Under the pieces are notes generated by a model. That model ran no database searches and was not told the DNA's origin. It saw only the letters and a program-made list of their open reading frames with translations. The translations under genes were made by a program, and so were the position numbers. Shown one piece after another: positions 1 to 7,525 of a DNA stretch of 28,943 nt; position 1 is the first letter of the stretch, and every line of letters starts with the position of its first letter. Source of the DNA: a virus; IMG/VR virus record IMGVR_UViG_3300025889_013162, positions 1 through 28,943 of that record; one strand, written 5' to 3'.

Positions 1-1
1 T

Positions 2-97
2 AAACCACAAGTAGGTGGATATTATGTTGTATACAAAGATGGATACACTTCATTTTCTCCATGTGAAGCATTTGAAGAAGGATATACAAGAATTTAG
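2..97 (+). CDS. C-terminal fragment of a small conserved phage protein
   Basis: The reading frame is open from the window edge and ends at TAG (95-97). The visible 31 residues contain the run VGGYYVVYKDGYTSFSP followed by EAFEEGYTRI. This ending resembles small phage proteins with a G-Y-x-V-x-Y-x-D-G-Y core and an AFEEGY tail, whose function I do not know. The start lies upstream of the window, so length and context cannot be judged. Confidence 0.55.
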   Translation, partial: KPQVGGYYVVYKDGYTSFSPCEAFEEGYTRI

Positions 98-136
98 ATA
101 GATTAACCTGGGGATGGGGTTCAATGAATGAAAATT

Positions 137-222
137 GGGGGCGGCTGTTGTCCTAACAACAAGAGTGCCTGATTAGGTGAGGTAGTGGCTAAGGTTATTG
201 CCAATACAGGTAAGCCGTCCCT
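137..222 (+). ncRNA. possible structured RNA in a 169-base gene-free stretch
   Basis: No convincing coding frame fills 98-266. Bases 138-146 pair with 213-221 (9 bp including one G-U, extendable by G137-U222). Directly stacked inside is a hairpin 147-151/156-160 with a CCUA loop. A further helix 168-171/207-210 can enclose 186-189/200-203. Together these make a closed multibranch fold of about 86 nt. The loop segment AGGTTA (192-197) is complementary to TAACCT (104-109) upstream, which could form a pseudoknot. I do not recognise the RNA family; tRNA, hammerhead and HDV patterns do not fit. It precedes a run of small genes, so it could be a leader or a free RNA. Confidence 0.35.
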
Positions 223-266
223 ATTAATACGAACAACATAGACATAATAACGATAAAGGAGAAATA

Positions 267-446
267 ATGGAAGAAGAAACGCAACAAATAATCGAACAAG
301 TAAAATATATTAAGAGATTTAGTGCTATAGAAAGGTTAGACGAATTAAAGAGAATTTCTTTATCCGATAAAGGAACATCAAGTTTTGACGGGTGGAGCTA
401 TTTAGATAAAAGAAAAAAAGAATTAGAAAAAGAATTGGAGGTTTAA
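267..446 (+). CDS. small acidic/basic helical protein, unknown function
   Basis: This is a 59-residue ORF from ATG 267 to TAA 444-446, preceded by AAAGGAG (256-261) at good spacing. It is rich in Glu and Lys (starting MEEETQQIIEQVKYIKRF, ending KKELEKELEV), predicted mostly helical, possibly coiled coil, with a short Gly/Ser/Trp turn in the middle (residues 36-45). There is no signal peptide or membrane segment. The next gene starts at the base after its stop, suggesting translational coupling. I do not recognise the family. Confidence 0.55.
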   Translation: MEEETQQIIEQVKYIKRFSAIERLDELKRISLSDKGTSSFDGWSYLDKRKKELEKELEV

Positions 447-569
447 ATGGAAGAATGGATCGAAGATAAACCAGTAAAAAGCGGGTGGAGCGAGGACAAA
501 GTTATTACTAAACCGTTAAATGAGATAAATGGAACTGTCATTGATTTTGAATGGATGGGGGCAGATTGA
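447..569 (+). CDS. 40-residue acidic protein, unknown function
   Basis: ATG 447 lies directly after the previous stop, with GGAGG (437-441) inside the end of the upstream gene. It is a short acidic soluble protein (MEEWIEDKPV at the N end, FEWMGAD at the C end). Its TGA (567-569) overlaps a TTG (566-568) in the sequence ATTGA, the same junction seen at 830-833. No family is recognised. It is supported only by its ribosome site, spacing and packing. Confidence 0.45.
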   Translation: MEEWIEDKPVKSGWSEDKVITKPLNEINGTVIDFEWMGAD

Positions 570-622
570 AATATTTTTCAATGTTTTCAGGAATAGGAGG
601 GTTTGAAAATGAATATAAATAA
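566..622 (+). pseudogene. N-terminal stub of a C5-cytosine DNA methyltransferase
   Basis: Reading from TTG 566, coupled to the previous stop as ATTGA, gives MKYFSMFSGIGGFENEYK and then TAA. The segment FSGIGGFE is the motif I (FxGxGG, AdoMet-binding) opening of Dcm-type methyltransferases, which normally begin almost exactly like this and continue for 300 or more residues. Here only 18 codons remain. The rest of the gene is absent, and the end of the stub carries the ribosome site for the gene at 609. I infer a deletion that removed the enzyme but kept its head. A chance match over 14 residues is unlikely but cannot be excluded. Confidence 0.55.
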
Positions 623-833
623 AATAATGAAAGAGTTTGATGATGAATTTGAATGGATTGACGTACCAGAACATAGGTATATTGATATTAAATCATTTAT
701 CTCTGAAAAGCTTACTGAACAGCGTCAGCGTATTGCGGGGGAGTTGGAGAAGTTATTGTCAGAGGATAGAAAGCCGATTGCTCAATTTGAGATAGAAGAT
801 TTAATCAAAACACTACGGGAAGGGGAAGATTGA
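609..833 (+). CDS. small acidic protein, unknown function
   Basis: This is a 74-residue product. I choose ATG 609 over the in-frame TTG 603 because AGGAGGG (595-601) sits 7-8 bases upstream of ATG. The protein is acidic and mostly helical (MNINKIMKEFDDEFEWID near the N end, a Gln/Arg-rich helix around residues 35-50, then LIKTLREGED). It has no membrane segment or Cys motif. Its stop TGA 831-833 overlaps the TTG start of the nuclease gene as ATTGA, so the two are likely co-translated. The family is not recognised. Confidence 0.55.
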   Translation: MNINKIMKEFDDEFEWIDVPEHRYIDIKSFISEKLTEQRQRIAGELEKLLSEDRKPIAQFEIEDLIKTLREGED

Positions 834-1171
834 AGAATATAAGATATTTCTCAAAGAACAAGTACAAGAATGGAAGGTCTTTGTGTGACCAAGGGCATAA
901 TCATCCAAGCGTTATAGAGTCACAGTATTGTAATACGTTACACATGATTAAAAGGACAGGGGAGATAAAAGAGATAATATACGAGAAAGTATTTGAGTTA
1001 AGGATTGAAGGTAAGTTAATTGCAAAGCACAAGCCGGATTTTTATATAACAAGAAAAGACGGAAATGTTGAGGTTCATGAGGTCAAAGGATTTGAAACGG
1101 ATATATGGAGAATTAAGAGGAGAATGTTTGAGGCGTTGTACCCAGAGATACCGTATATAGTTGTTAAATAA
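830..1171 (+). CDS. DUF1064-type phage nuclease (PD-(D/E)xK fold)
   Basis: This is a 113-residue product from TTG 830, coupled to the previous gene by ATTGA. It has the organisation of DUF1064 phage proteins, which belong with endonuclease I/resolvase-like nucleases: an early Glu (E30 in SVIESQYC), a G-E-I-K-x-I strand, then PDFYI (acidic D70) and EVHEVKG (E84-V-K86), giving the PD...ExK metal site. The C-terminal helix (DIWRIKRRMFEALYPEIP) is typical of the family. The expected role is Holliday-junction or branched-DNA cleavage in phage replication. Residues C19, H23 and C34 are extra and could bind metal. The family call is firm; the exact substrate is inferred. Confidence 0.75.
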   Translation: MKNIRYFSKNKYKNGRSLCDQGHNHPSVIESQYCNTLHMIKRTGEIKEIIYEKVFELRIEGKLIAKHKPDFYITRKDGNVEVHEVKGFETDIWRIKRRMFEALYPEIPYIVVK

Positions 1172-1193
1172 GAAAAATAAGAAGGAGAACTTA

Positions 1194-1241
1194 ATGACTA
1201 AACCACATATCCAAGACGGGGGGTGTACAAATGCCATATGA
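1194..1241 (+). CDS. 15-codon leader ORF, doubtful
   Basis: AAGGAG (1182-1187) stands at ideal distance from ATG 1194, which reads MTKPHIQDGGCTNAI and stops at 1239-1241, overlapping the start of the next gene (1231). The strong ribosome site makes translation likely. The peptide may only serve to couple translation to the zinc-finger gene, or may be the head of a gene shifted out of frame. Confidence 0.3.
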   Translation: MTKPHIQDGGCTNAI

Positions 1242-1425
1242 CATTAAGAAATTTCGGTCTATAAAACATGGTCTTTCAGAGACTAATGCCTATTGCCGAC
1301 ATTGCAAATGGTCAGAGCGTGAAGGTAATGTTGCTCTTAAAGCAAAGGTTCACGCTAAGAAAAACCTTCACACAGTCGATGTTTACCGTAAACATCATAC
1401 AGAATATACTTCATTTTATTTTTAA
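1231..1425 (+). CDS. small zinc-finger-like phage protein
   Basis: This is a 64-residue product from ATG 1231 with a G-rich ribosome site (GGGGGG, about 1217-1222). It contains YCRHCKW (CxxC), then AKVHAKKNLHTVDV and a terminal HH, an arrangement C-x2-C ... H-A-x4-H compatible with one zinc site. Similar short phage zinc-ribbon proteins end with A-x2-HA-x3-GHxV. The role is unknown, possibly nucleic-acid binding. An ORF in another frame at 1268-1462 is weaker and hydrophobic only at its end. Confidence 0.55.
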   Translation: MPYDIKKFRSIKHGLSETNAYCRHCKWSEREGNVALKAKVHAKKNLHTVDVYRKHHTEYTSFYF

Positions 1426-1502
1426 TGTGTGTAATTTTATCCGTATGTTCAATTTATGTTAAGAAATCCCACAAGAAAAACGGACTGATGAAAGGATAGG
1501 TT

Positions 1503-1640
1503 ATGGAAACTATTGTGGTTATTTGGTATATTTTTTCTAGTATTATTTGTGCGTGGTATGTGAGTAGAAAACAGTACGGGTTATCTGTTATATATTTTTT
1601 AGAATCGTTATTCATGTTAGCATTTTTTATGAAACTTTAA
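1503..1640 (+). CDS. 45-residue membrane protein
   Basis: ATG 1503 follows AAAGGATAGG (about 1491-1500). The product has two hydrophobic stretches: residues 4-20 (IVVIWYIFSSIICAWYV) and about 28-43, separated by SRKQYG. This suggests a two-pass hairpin with short ends. It lies just before the glycosyltransferase cassette. At 45 residues it is far shorter than GtrA-type flippases (about 120), so I do not assign that function. A holin-like or accessory membrane peptide remains possible. Confidence 0.5.
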   Translation: METIVVIWYIFSSIICAWYVSRKQYGLSVIYFLESLFMLAFFMKL

Positions 1641-1672
1641 CCATAAACTAAGTATAGGATTATGAGGGCTTT

Positions 1673-2439
1673 ATGAACAAAAAAGAAGTGTAAAAAATAA
1701 AAAACCTAGTCCCTACCCTACGAAAGGAAAAACAATCAAACTAGCCATAATACCAGTTAAAAACGAGGGTAAAGCTCCCATAGCCTTATCAAATAAATTA
1801 AATAGTATGGGGATAAAGGTTTTATTTGTTGATGACCATAGTAACGAGGAAAACTATGAGATTTTAAAGAATATTGATAGCGCAGAAACAGTTTCTAATG
1901 TTTTTGATAGGGGTAAGGGGTCAGCGTTGAAATTTGGGTATATCTATTCCTTAATTAAGTACAATCTAAAGCCTAACGACAAAATTGTTATCATAGATGG
2001 GGATGGACAAATAGACCCGAAAGAGTTAGATACATTTTTTAGAATAATGGAATTATATGACGCGCACGCGGTTATCGGGAATAAAAGGCATTTATTTTCG
2101 ACTACCATGTACGGGACAGTACGTCGCATAGTTAGTAAAACCTATAATGCTATAAACAGGTTACTATTTGGTTTTGATTATCGTGATACCCAGTGCGGTA
2201 TAAAAGTTTTTAAAAAGAAAGTACTCGACGACATTATCAGTAAAGTAAATGTGAAAAGATACGCTTTTGATTTAGAATTAATTGTTGCATTAAGAGCAAA
2301 TTCTTACAGAATAGCAGACGCACCCGTAACAATACGGACACAACAGAACAAGGGGTCTGTGTCCGTGACAACAATATTTCAAACTTTTGTTGACACAATG
2401 AAAATTTACGGTAATATGAAGAAGGGTAGATACTTATGA
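1673..2439 (+). CDS. GT2 polyprenyl-phosphate sugar transferase (DPM1/GtrB-like), out of frame near its start
   Basis: The conserved domain reads in one frame from about 1684 to TGA 2437-2439. It has LAIIPVKNEG (nucleotide-binding start), FVDDHSNEEN, DRGKGSALK, the catalytic IDGDGQ and DTQCGIKVF. These are hallmarks of the dolichol-P-mannose/bactoprenol-glucose synthase group, which charges a lipid carrier with one sugar. The first ATG of this frame is 1807, too late because it would remove the essential first strand. ATG 1673, with GAGGG upstream, reads MNKKEV and stops, but one extra A in the A6 run (1679-1684) joins it to the domain. The gene is therefore frameshifted, slippage-expressed or mis-sequenced. 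It lacks the C-terminal membrane helices of GtrB. It would supply the lipid-linked sugar used by the GT-C enzyme at 13420. Confidence 0.75.
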
Positions 2440-3836
2440 GCAAAACAATATTTGCAGTCCCGCCTATAAAAAATAACACTGGTTACGCGCAAGCGACTCA
2501 AAACCGGCAAGCCCAATATTTCAAAGACGACACTTTTATATATCCAGTAGTACCCGCTTATTTTGCTTCAATGCTCATGGCAGAGCAAGGGCAAGAGTTT
2601 TTATGGTTAGATGGGGTTGCTGAGAAATTAACCGAAAAAGAGTTTGCCAAGGTTATTGTTGATATGAAGCCGGATTACATTGTGTTAGAGGCTAATACAA
2701 TGGTGGTTGATAGGTATATTCAGATCGTTAATACATTAAAAGAGTCTATTTCTGATATAAAAATAATATTTACAGGTGAGCATTATACCGCTATGCCTGA
2801 AGATGTAGAGAGTCGGTGCAATGCGGATCATTATATAAAAGGCGGTAAGTGGTACAACGAAGCATTTAAGATTGTGACAGGTAAAGATTGGGTTGGGGAT
2901 TTACCAATAATTAATAGAGATATAACTAGGTGGTGGTTGTATGCCTATAAAAACGGTAATTTTAAATACACCCCTGCAACATATACTATGGCGGCGCAAG
3001 ATTGCTGGTATAGACCTAAACAAGCTTGTACATTCTGCACGTGGGTACATTATCATCCAGATAATAAGATAACAGAAGTGGAGCTTTTTCTTTTAGAGGT
3101 TGAAAGTATGATTAATTTCGGATTCAAAGAGTTTTTCGATGACTCTGGGACTTTTCCAGTCGGTAAATGGTTAAAAGAGTTTTGCGAAAAGATGATAAGT
3201 AGAGGGTATAACGAACATATCGTTTGGGGTTGCAATATGAGGTTTGGCGCTTTACAGCCTGGGGAACTTAAACTTATGCGCGAGGCTGGCTGTCGGTTTA
3301 TCTTATGGGGTTTTGAGAGTTCTAACCAAAGGACTTTAGATAAATTAAGCAAGGGTTATAAGGTTAAAGATATGCTTACAGATTTAGATAATTCAAGCTC
3401 TGTAGGGATATGGAATCATCTAACGGTTATGTACGGTTACCCTTGGGAGTCTTTAGAGGCTGAAAAAGCTACTTGTTCGGAAGTAAAAAGATTACTGTTA
3501 GAGGATAAAGCTGCAAGCGCTCAGGCTACAGTATTCATGCCTTACCCTGGTACTAAAGCGTATAAAGAGTGTGAGGAGCAAGGTATTATTCTGCATAAAA
3601 ACTGGGAGCAATGGGATATGGCTCATCCAGTTATCAAATTAAAGTACCCATTTGAAGAAGTTATTAAACTTCAAAAGGAAACATACGACGTATCTTATAA
3701 GCCTAAATTTATATGGAACAAAATAAAAAAGATTAGAAATATAGATGATTTTAGATTTTATTTTAGATTATCCAAAAAGGTTGTAGATCGATTTGGGACA
3801 ATACTAAACAAACCAGGAGCAGGAATTAATGGATAG
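2436..3836 (+). CDS. cobalamin-type radical SAM enzyme with unusual Cys spacing
   Basis: A 466-residue protein whose ATG overlaps the previous stop (ATGA). Residues about 35-150 form a B12-binding-like Rossmann domain (YPVVPAYFASML, KPDYIVLEANT, IIFTGEHYTAMPE, equivalent to the GGxHxTxxPEE turn). The radical SAM core starts near 184, but the cluster Cys are C190, C198 and C201 (CX7CX2C) instead of CX3CX2C. Core features follow: FDDSGTF, WGCNMRFG, FILWGFESSNQRTLDKLSKG and the YPWES turn. Such proteins methylate unactivated carbon or rearrange carbon skeletons, often in surface-glycan or natural-product clusters. The substrate is unknown; in this cluster a sugar, lipid or CMP-phosphonate is plausible. 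Confidence 0.8.
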   Translation: MSKTIFAVPPIKNNTGYAQATQNRQAQYFKDDTFIYPVVPAYFASMLMAEQGQEFLWLDGVAEKLTEKEFAKVIVDMKPDYIVLEANTMVVDRYIQIVNTLKESISDIKIIFTGEHYTAMPEDVESRCNADHYIKGGKWYNEAFKIVTGKDWVGDLPIINRDITRWWLYAYKNGNFKYTPATYTMAAQDCWYRPKQACTFCTWVHYHPDNKITEVELFLLEVESMINFGFKEFFDDSGTFPVGKWLKEFCEKMISRGYNEHIVWGCNMRFGALQPGELKLMREAGCRFILWGFESSNQRTLDKLSKGYKVKDMLTDLDNSSSVGIWNHLTVMYGYPWESLEAEKATCSEVKRLLLEDKAASAQATVFMPYPGTKAYKECEEQGIILHKNWEQWDMAHPVIKLKYPFEEVIKLQKETYDVSYKPKFIWNKIKKIRNIDDFRFYFRLSKKVVDRFGTILNKPGAGING

Positions 3837-4566
3837 TCCTCTTATTTCTTGTATTATCCCCATCGTCCGCGGCGATATTCACATTCAAAACTGCATAAAA
3901 GCCATAAAGGCGTCAACATACAAAAATGTTGAAATTATCGTTGTGGACGAAGGGTTAGAGAGGAGCGCTCAAAGGAATATAGGAATTAAGAAAGCTAAAG
4001 GGGAATATTTAATATGGATTGACTCTGATATGCGGTTACACCCAAACCTTTTAGAAGATTGCGTAAAAAAAATAAAAGGTCATACAGCCGTATATATACC
4101 CGAAACGATTGTAACTGAAGGCTGGTTCGGTTATTTAAGAAACTGGGAGAGGCAATTTTATAATGGGTCTTTGGTTGATGTAGTACGTTTTATAAGAACT
4201 AAAGACTGTCCCTTATTTGATGAAGATTTACATGGCGTTGAGGATAGTTCATGGGAACGGGAAATTTTAAAAAATAATCCGCAAGCAAATTTTTCAGTTT
4301 CTGATTTTCCTTTTTACCATCACGATAAGGTAGGGCTTATTAAATACCTAAAGAAAAAGGCTTATTATGCCCAATGCCTTAACAAATATAGTCGGAAAAA
4401 TCCAGGCGACAGATTGCTTACGTTTAAGTATCGTTGTTGGGAAGTATTCACAGAAAATGGAAAATGGAAAAGGTTAATTTCCCGCCCGCATTTAGCGGTA
4501 GGTGTATTTTTATTATTATTCGCAAGAGGTATGATATATATATATGCAAGAAAAAGATACGTCTAA
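3829..4566 (+). CDS. GT2 family glycosyltransferase with C-terminal membrane anchor
   Basis: This is a 245-residue product starting 8 bases inside the previous gene. The GT-A fold is visible: SCIIPIVRGD, VEIIVVDEG, RSAQRNIGIKKAKGEYLIW, and the metal-binding DSD at residues 65-67. HGVEDSSWERE near residue 140 is the usual acceptor-side acidic motif. Residues about 219-238 (LAVGVFLLLFARGMIYIYA) form one membrane helix with positive flanks, so the enzyme probably works at the inner face of the membrane on a lipid-linked glycan. Donor and acceptor cannot be read from sequence. Confidence 0.85.
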   Translation: MDSPLISCIIPIVRGDIHIQNCIKAIKASTYKNVEIIVVDEGLERSAQRNIGIKKAKGEYLIWIDSDMRLHPNLLEDCVKKIKGHTAVYIPETIVTEGWFGYLRNWERQFYNGSLVDVVRFIRTKDCPLFDEDLHGVEDSSWEREILKNNPQANFSVSDFPFYHHDKVGLIKYLKKKAYYAQCLNKYSRKNPGDRLLTFKYRCWEVFTENGKWKRLISRPHLAVGVFLLLFARGMIYIYARKRYV

Positions 4567-5590
4567 AAAGATACTTATATTAACACCCTTCTATCCACCC
4601 AATACAGGCGGTGCAGAAACATTCTGCCACGACCTTGTCCAGACAATAAGCGAATACCATAATGTCGATGTATTAACATTCCAGCCTTTTGAGGGTGGTT
4701 TCGTGGATTACCAGGAGTATAATTGCGGTAAAGGGTCAATAAATATAAGGCGCATAAAATGGGGCATAAAACACAAGACCGCTTGGCAAGGTATTAGTTT
4801 TAGAAACTTTTTTTCAGTATTTCCAAAGATGTTTTTCCACGCTAGGTCGCTTATCAAAACCAACCGATACGACGTAGTTCACGCTCAAGGGCTGCTATCC
4901 GCAATGGTAGCAGTCCTTCTGCATAAAAAGGTATTTATTACCTTGCTGGCATTATATGATTTCCCTAGTCAAAAATGGTATGTAAATAAATTAACGCAGT
5001 TTGTTTTAAATAGATGTGAGAAGATATTTGTTGAAGGGGAGAACGGGGCTAACGATATAAGACAGTTTAATGTTGATAAGAAGGTAAGAATGTTTAATCA
5101 TTGGACGGATCATAAAATATTTTGTCTTCCTGATAAAAGGACAGATAAAACTACTAATATTTTATTTGTAGGTCGTCCTATTAAAATTAAAGGTATGCAC
5201 ATTATAAAAGGCGCTGAAAAAATTATTAATAATAATAAATATAGGTTTGAATATGTTACAAAAGTTAAATTCCAAAAACTTCCGGAGATTTATAAAAGGA
5301 ATCATATTTGTTGTGTTCCTAGTCTCTATGATGAAGGGTATTCAAGAGTGGTTATGGAAGCAAGCTCCTGTGGTTGCGCCATTATTACGTCAGATCGTGG
5401 AAGCCTTCCAGAACAAGTGAGAAAGTTCGGTATATATATTAAAGCGACACCTAGGAATTTCTCTGATGTAATAAAAGGCGTAGACCATAAAAAATATGGA
5501 GAACGTGCTTACAAATATTCAAGAAAGTATTTTTCAAAAGATAACGCGAAGGTGTTTTTAGATGCTTACGAGAATGGAAATATTAGATAA
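4544..5590 (+). CDS. GT4 family (GT-B fold) glycosyltransferase
   Basis: This is a 348-residue product starting 23 bases inside the preceding gene. The N-terminal domain opens with KKILILTPFYPPNTGGAE, the classic GT4 acceptor-domain start, and includes YDVVHAQGLLS. The C-terminal donor domain has ILFVGRPIKIKGMHIIKGAE, then PSLYDEGYSRVVMEASSCG, the EX7E-type nucleotide-sugar site, and RGSLPEQV. It is a retaining glycosyltransferase of the RfaB/WcaI type using a nucleotide sugar in the cytosol. The full expected domain set is present in a compact length. The sugar is unknown. Confidence 0.88.
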   Translation: MQEKDTSKKILILTPFYPPNTGGAETFCHDLVQTISEYHNVDVLTFQPFEGGFVDYQEYNCGKGSINIRRIKWGIKHKTAWQGISFRNFFSVFPKMFFHARSLIKTNRYDVVHAQGLLSAMVAVLLHKKVFITLLALYDFPSQKWYVNKLTQFVLNRCEKIFVEGENGANDIRQFNVDKKVRMFNHWTDHKIFCLPDKRTDKTTNILFVGRPIKIKGMHIIKGAEKIINNNKYRFEYVTKVKFQKLPEIYKRNHICCVPSLYDEGYSRVVMEASSCGCAIITSDRGSLPEQVRKFGIYIKATPRNFSDVIKGVDHKKYGERAYKYSRKYFSKDNAKVFLDAYENGNIR

Positions 5591-6050
5591 GGTATTAAAA
5601 AAAAGTAAATTTCATGGGTTAGAAATAGGAACATTACGAGGGGACTTTGTTTGTTATTTCTTAGAAAAATATAAAGAGTGCCGTATAACGTCAATCGATA
5701 AAGACCCTTTTAAATTAGACTCTCATATTGACGTAGAGTATAGGACAGAAAAATATAAGGATAGGTATATTTTAATTATTGAGGACTCTCTTACCGCTTG
5801 GGAGAAAATAATAGGTGTTAAGTATGACTTTGTTTTTATAGACGGAGACCACAGCTACAGCATGACAATGGCAGATATAAAAAACTATAAGAATAATGTA
5901 ATAAAAGGCGGTATTCTTTGCGGACATAATTATGATAAAGATGTTAATCCTAACAATGCCCATCCTGGGGTTAAACGTGCGGTTGATGAAGTTTTTGGGA
6001 ATAGGGTTACAATTAATAGTGACGACGCATTTTGGTGGGTGAAACTATGA
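5562..6050 (+). CDS. class I SAM-dependent methyltransferase (Methyltransf_24-like)
   Basis: A 162-residue protein. ATG 5562 (AAGGTG 8-12 bases upstream) and ATG 5574 are both possible; the former is used. Motif I is GLEIGTLRGDF, the acidic end of strand 2 is ITSIDKDP, and FVFIDGDHSY is the metal/catalytic loop seen in Methyltransf_24 and CmcI-like enzymes, followed by KGGILCGHNY. It overlaps the upstream glycosyltransferase by 29 bases and the downstream radical SAM gene by ATGA. The likely role is O-methylation of a sugar or other small hydroxyl compound. The substrate is inferred only from its neighbours. Confidence 0.8.
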   Translation: MLTRMEILDKVLKKSKFHGLEIGTLRGDFVCYFLEKYKECRITSIDKDPFKLDSHIDVEYRTEKYKDRYILIIEDSLTAWEKIIGVKYDFVFIDGDHSYSMTMADIKNYKNNVIKGGILCGHNYDKDVNPNNAHPGVKRAVDEVFGNRVTINSDDAFWWVKL

Positions 6051-7525
6051 TAACAAATAAAATATCAAGACAACCGACAAAGACTACAGGTAAATGGGAC
6101 GAATCAAAATGTGATAAGGGAAGAACTTGGGCGCCAGGTACTAAGTTCGCATTTTGTGTGGCTGAGGATATTAACCCTGGCGCTGGTTATGTAATGGCAC
6201 AGCTAAGGGCGCAAGGTTATCAAGTGGAACTATTCTTCGACCCCAAGCAAGGGAATAGAGGGTATTCCCAGAATAAGATTATAGATAAGTTATTTAATAT
6301 CCAAGACTGGCTAATTAAAGAAATGAAAGAATATAAGCCGGACGTTATTTGTTTCTCTGTACTATCTGCAACTTATCAATGGGGGGTTAAATTTGCGGAA
6401 CGTGTTAAAAATGAAGTGGGTGGACATATTATCTTTGGGGGTACGTTGCCTACTTTGGTACCCGAAGAAGTTAGCAAAAATTGGTTTATCGATGAAGTAG
6501 TACAAGGGGATGGAGTTAGACATTTTGGCGGTAAGTTTGAACCGGATGATTTATTTCCTGTTAGAGAGGATTTCTTCGATGAATTGCCACCCGAACACCG
6601 CAAGACGCAACTTTTTATGACCTCTTATGGATGTCCTTATAACTGTACTTTCTGCGGTAACCAACAATTAAGGGAAGTCGGTCAATACGTTAAGCTTAAA
6701 AGGTCGGTAGATTGTTGTATTAAAGAACTTAAAATGATGAAAGAGCGCTGGGGTATGAAGAATGTCTTATTCGTTGATGACATATTAACTCTAGATAAAG
6801 CATGGTTAATGGAATTTCTACCTAGATATAAAAAAGAGATTGATTGTGATTTTGCCTGTTTTGGACACGTTAATTGTTTAGATGAGGAAGAAATCGAAGC
6901 TATGGCAAAGGCTAACTGCAAAACTATTTGGTTGGGAATACAATCAGGTTGTCCTGACCATCGTAAAAATATGCTAGACCGTCCTGAAACTAACGAACAG
7001 ATTATAAGGGTGTCAAAGTGGATTAAGAAATACGGTATTAAGTTAATGGTAGATCATATATGCGGGTTGCCTGGGGAGTCGCACAGAACGCATGAATTAT
7101 CTTACCAATTATATAAAACTATTGACGCGGATGTTATTAATGTTTATGAGTGTTTATATTTTCCCAAGGCTAAGATTAATGATTACGCTTTAGAGTGCGG
7201 GTATCTTGTTCCGGAAGATATTGAAAAGATAAACACAGGGCGTCATGTTGTTTATCAGCAAGGGAACAAGGGGCATGAATTTTTTGATAAGTACCAAAAG
7301 ATATTAATAGCTTTACCTTTAAAGAATATGATTTTCGAATGTTTACCACCAAACCTTATTAAATTAATAGTCCATCTAAAGGCTGGGCGTGGTTATATAG
7401 CCAATGCCATGATACAGAACGAGCTTTTCTTTACGTGGCGGGCTATTTTAAAACGTTTAGGGTTAATGAAACATAGAGCCAATGTTAAAAACTTTTCTTT
7501 CAAACACAATTGTAAAACGGTATAA
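6047..7525 (+). CDS. cobalamin-binding radical SAM enzyme (BchE/Fom3-like architecture)
   Basis: This is a 492-residue product from ATG 6047, which forms ATGA with the preceding stop; an in-frame TTG at 6032 is less likely. The B12-binding domain is at about 33-165 (KFAFCVAEDINPGAGYV, KPDVICFSV, GGTLPTLVPEE, VVQGDG). The canonical radical SAM cluster is SYGCPYNCTFCGN (C196, C200, C203), followed by FVDDI, LGIQSGC and HICGLPGES. The C-terminal extension has basic and hydrophobic segments, perhaps for membrane contact. Enzymes of this build include P- and C-methylases such as Fom3, which methylates the CMP ester of 2-hydroxyethylphosphonate. That role would suit this cluster but is not proven by sequence. 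Confidence 0.85.
   Translation: MITNKISRQPTKTTGKWDESKCDKGRTWAPGTKFAFCVAEDINPGAGYVMAQLRAQGYQVELFFDPKQGNRGYSQNKIIDKLFNIQDWLIKEMKEYKPDVICFSVLSATYQWGVKFAERVKNEVGGHIIFGGTLPTLVPEEVSKNWFIDEVVQGDGVRHFGGKFEPDDLFPVREDFFDELPPEHRKTQLFMTSYGCPYNCTFCGNQQLREVGQYVKLKRSVDCCIKELKMMKERWGMKNVLFVDDILTLDKAWLMEFLPRYKKEIDCDFACFGHVNCLDEEEIEAMAKANCKTIWLGIQSGCPDHRKNMLDRPETNEQIIRVSKWIKKYGIKLMVDHICGLPGESHRTHELSYQLYKTIDADVINVYECLYFPKAKINDYALECGYLVPEDIEKINTGRHVVYQQGNKGHEFFDKYQKILIALPLKNMIFECLPPNLIKLIVHLKAGRGYIANAMIQNELFFTWRAILKRLGLMKHRANVKNFSFKHNCKTV

Noticed and set aside
137-222. tRNA or tmRNA
   Set aside because: There is no T-arm GTTCRA motif, no 7-bp acceptor with a CCA-compatible end, and no 5-bp anticodon arm of correct spacing.
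1425-1499. 24-codon ORF (starts MCVILSVCSIYVKK) between the zinc-finger and membrane genes
   Set aside because: It overlaps the previous stop by one base but has no ribosome site and only a marginal hydrophobic stretch; the evidence is too thin.
2390-2417. TTGACA with TAATAT 16 bases later inside the first glycosyltransferase gene
   Set aside because: The -10 match is weak (4 of 6), it lies within coding sequence, and the next gene is coupled by ATGA, so no separate promoter is needed.
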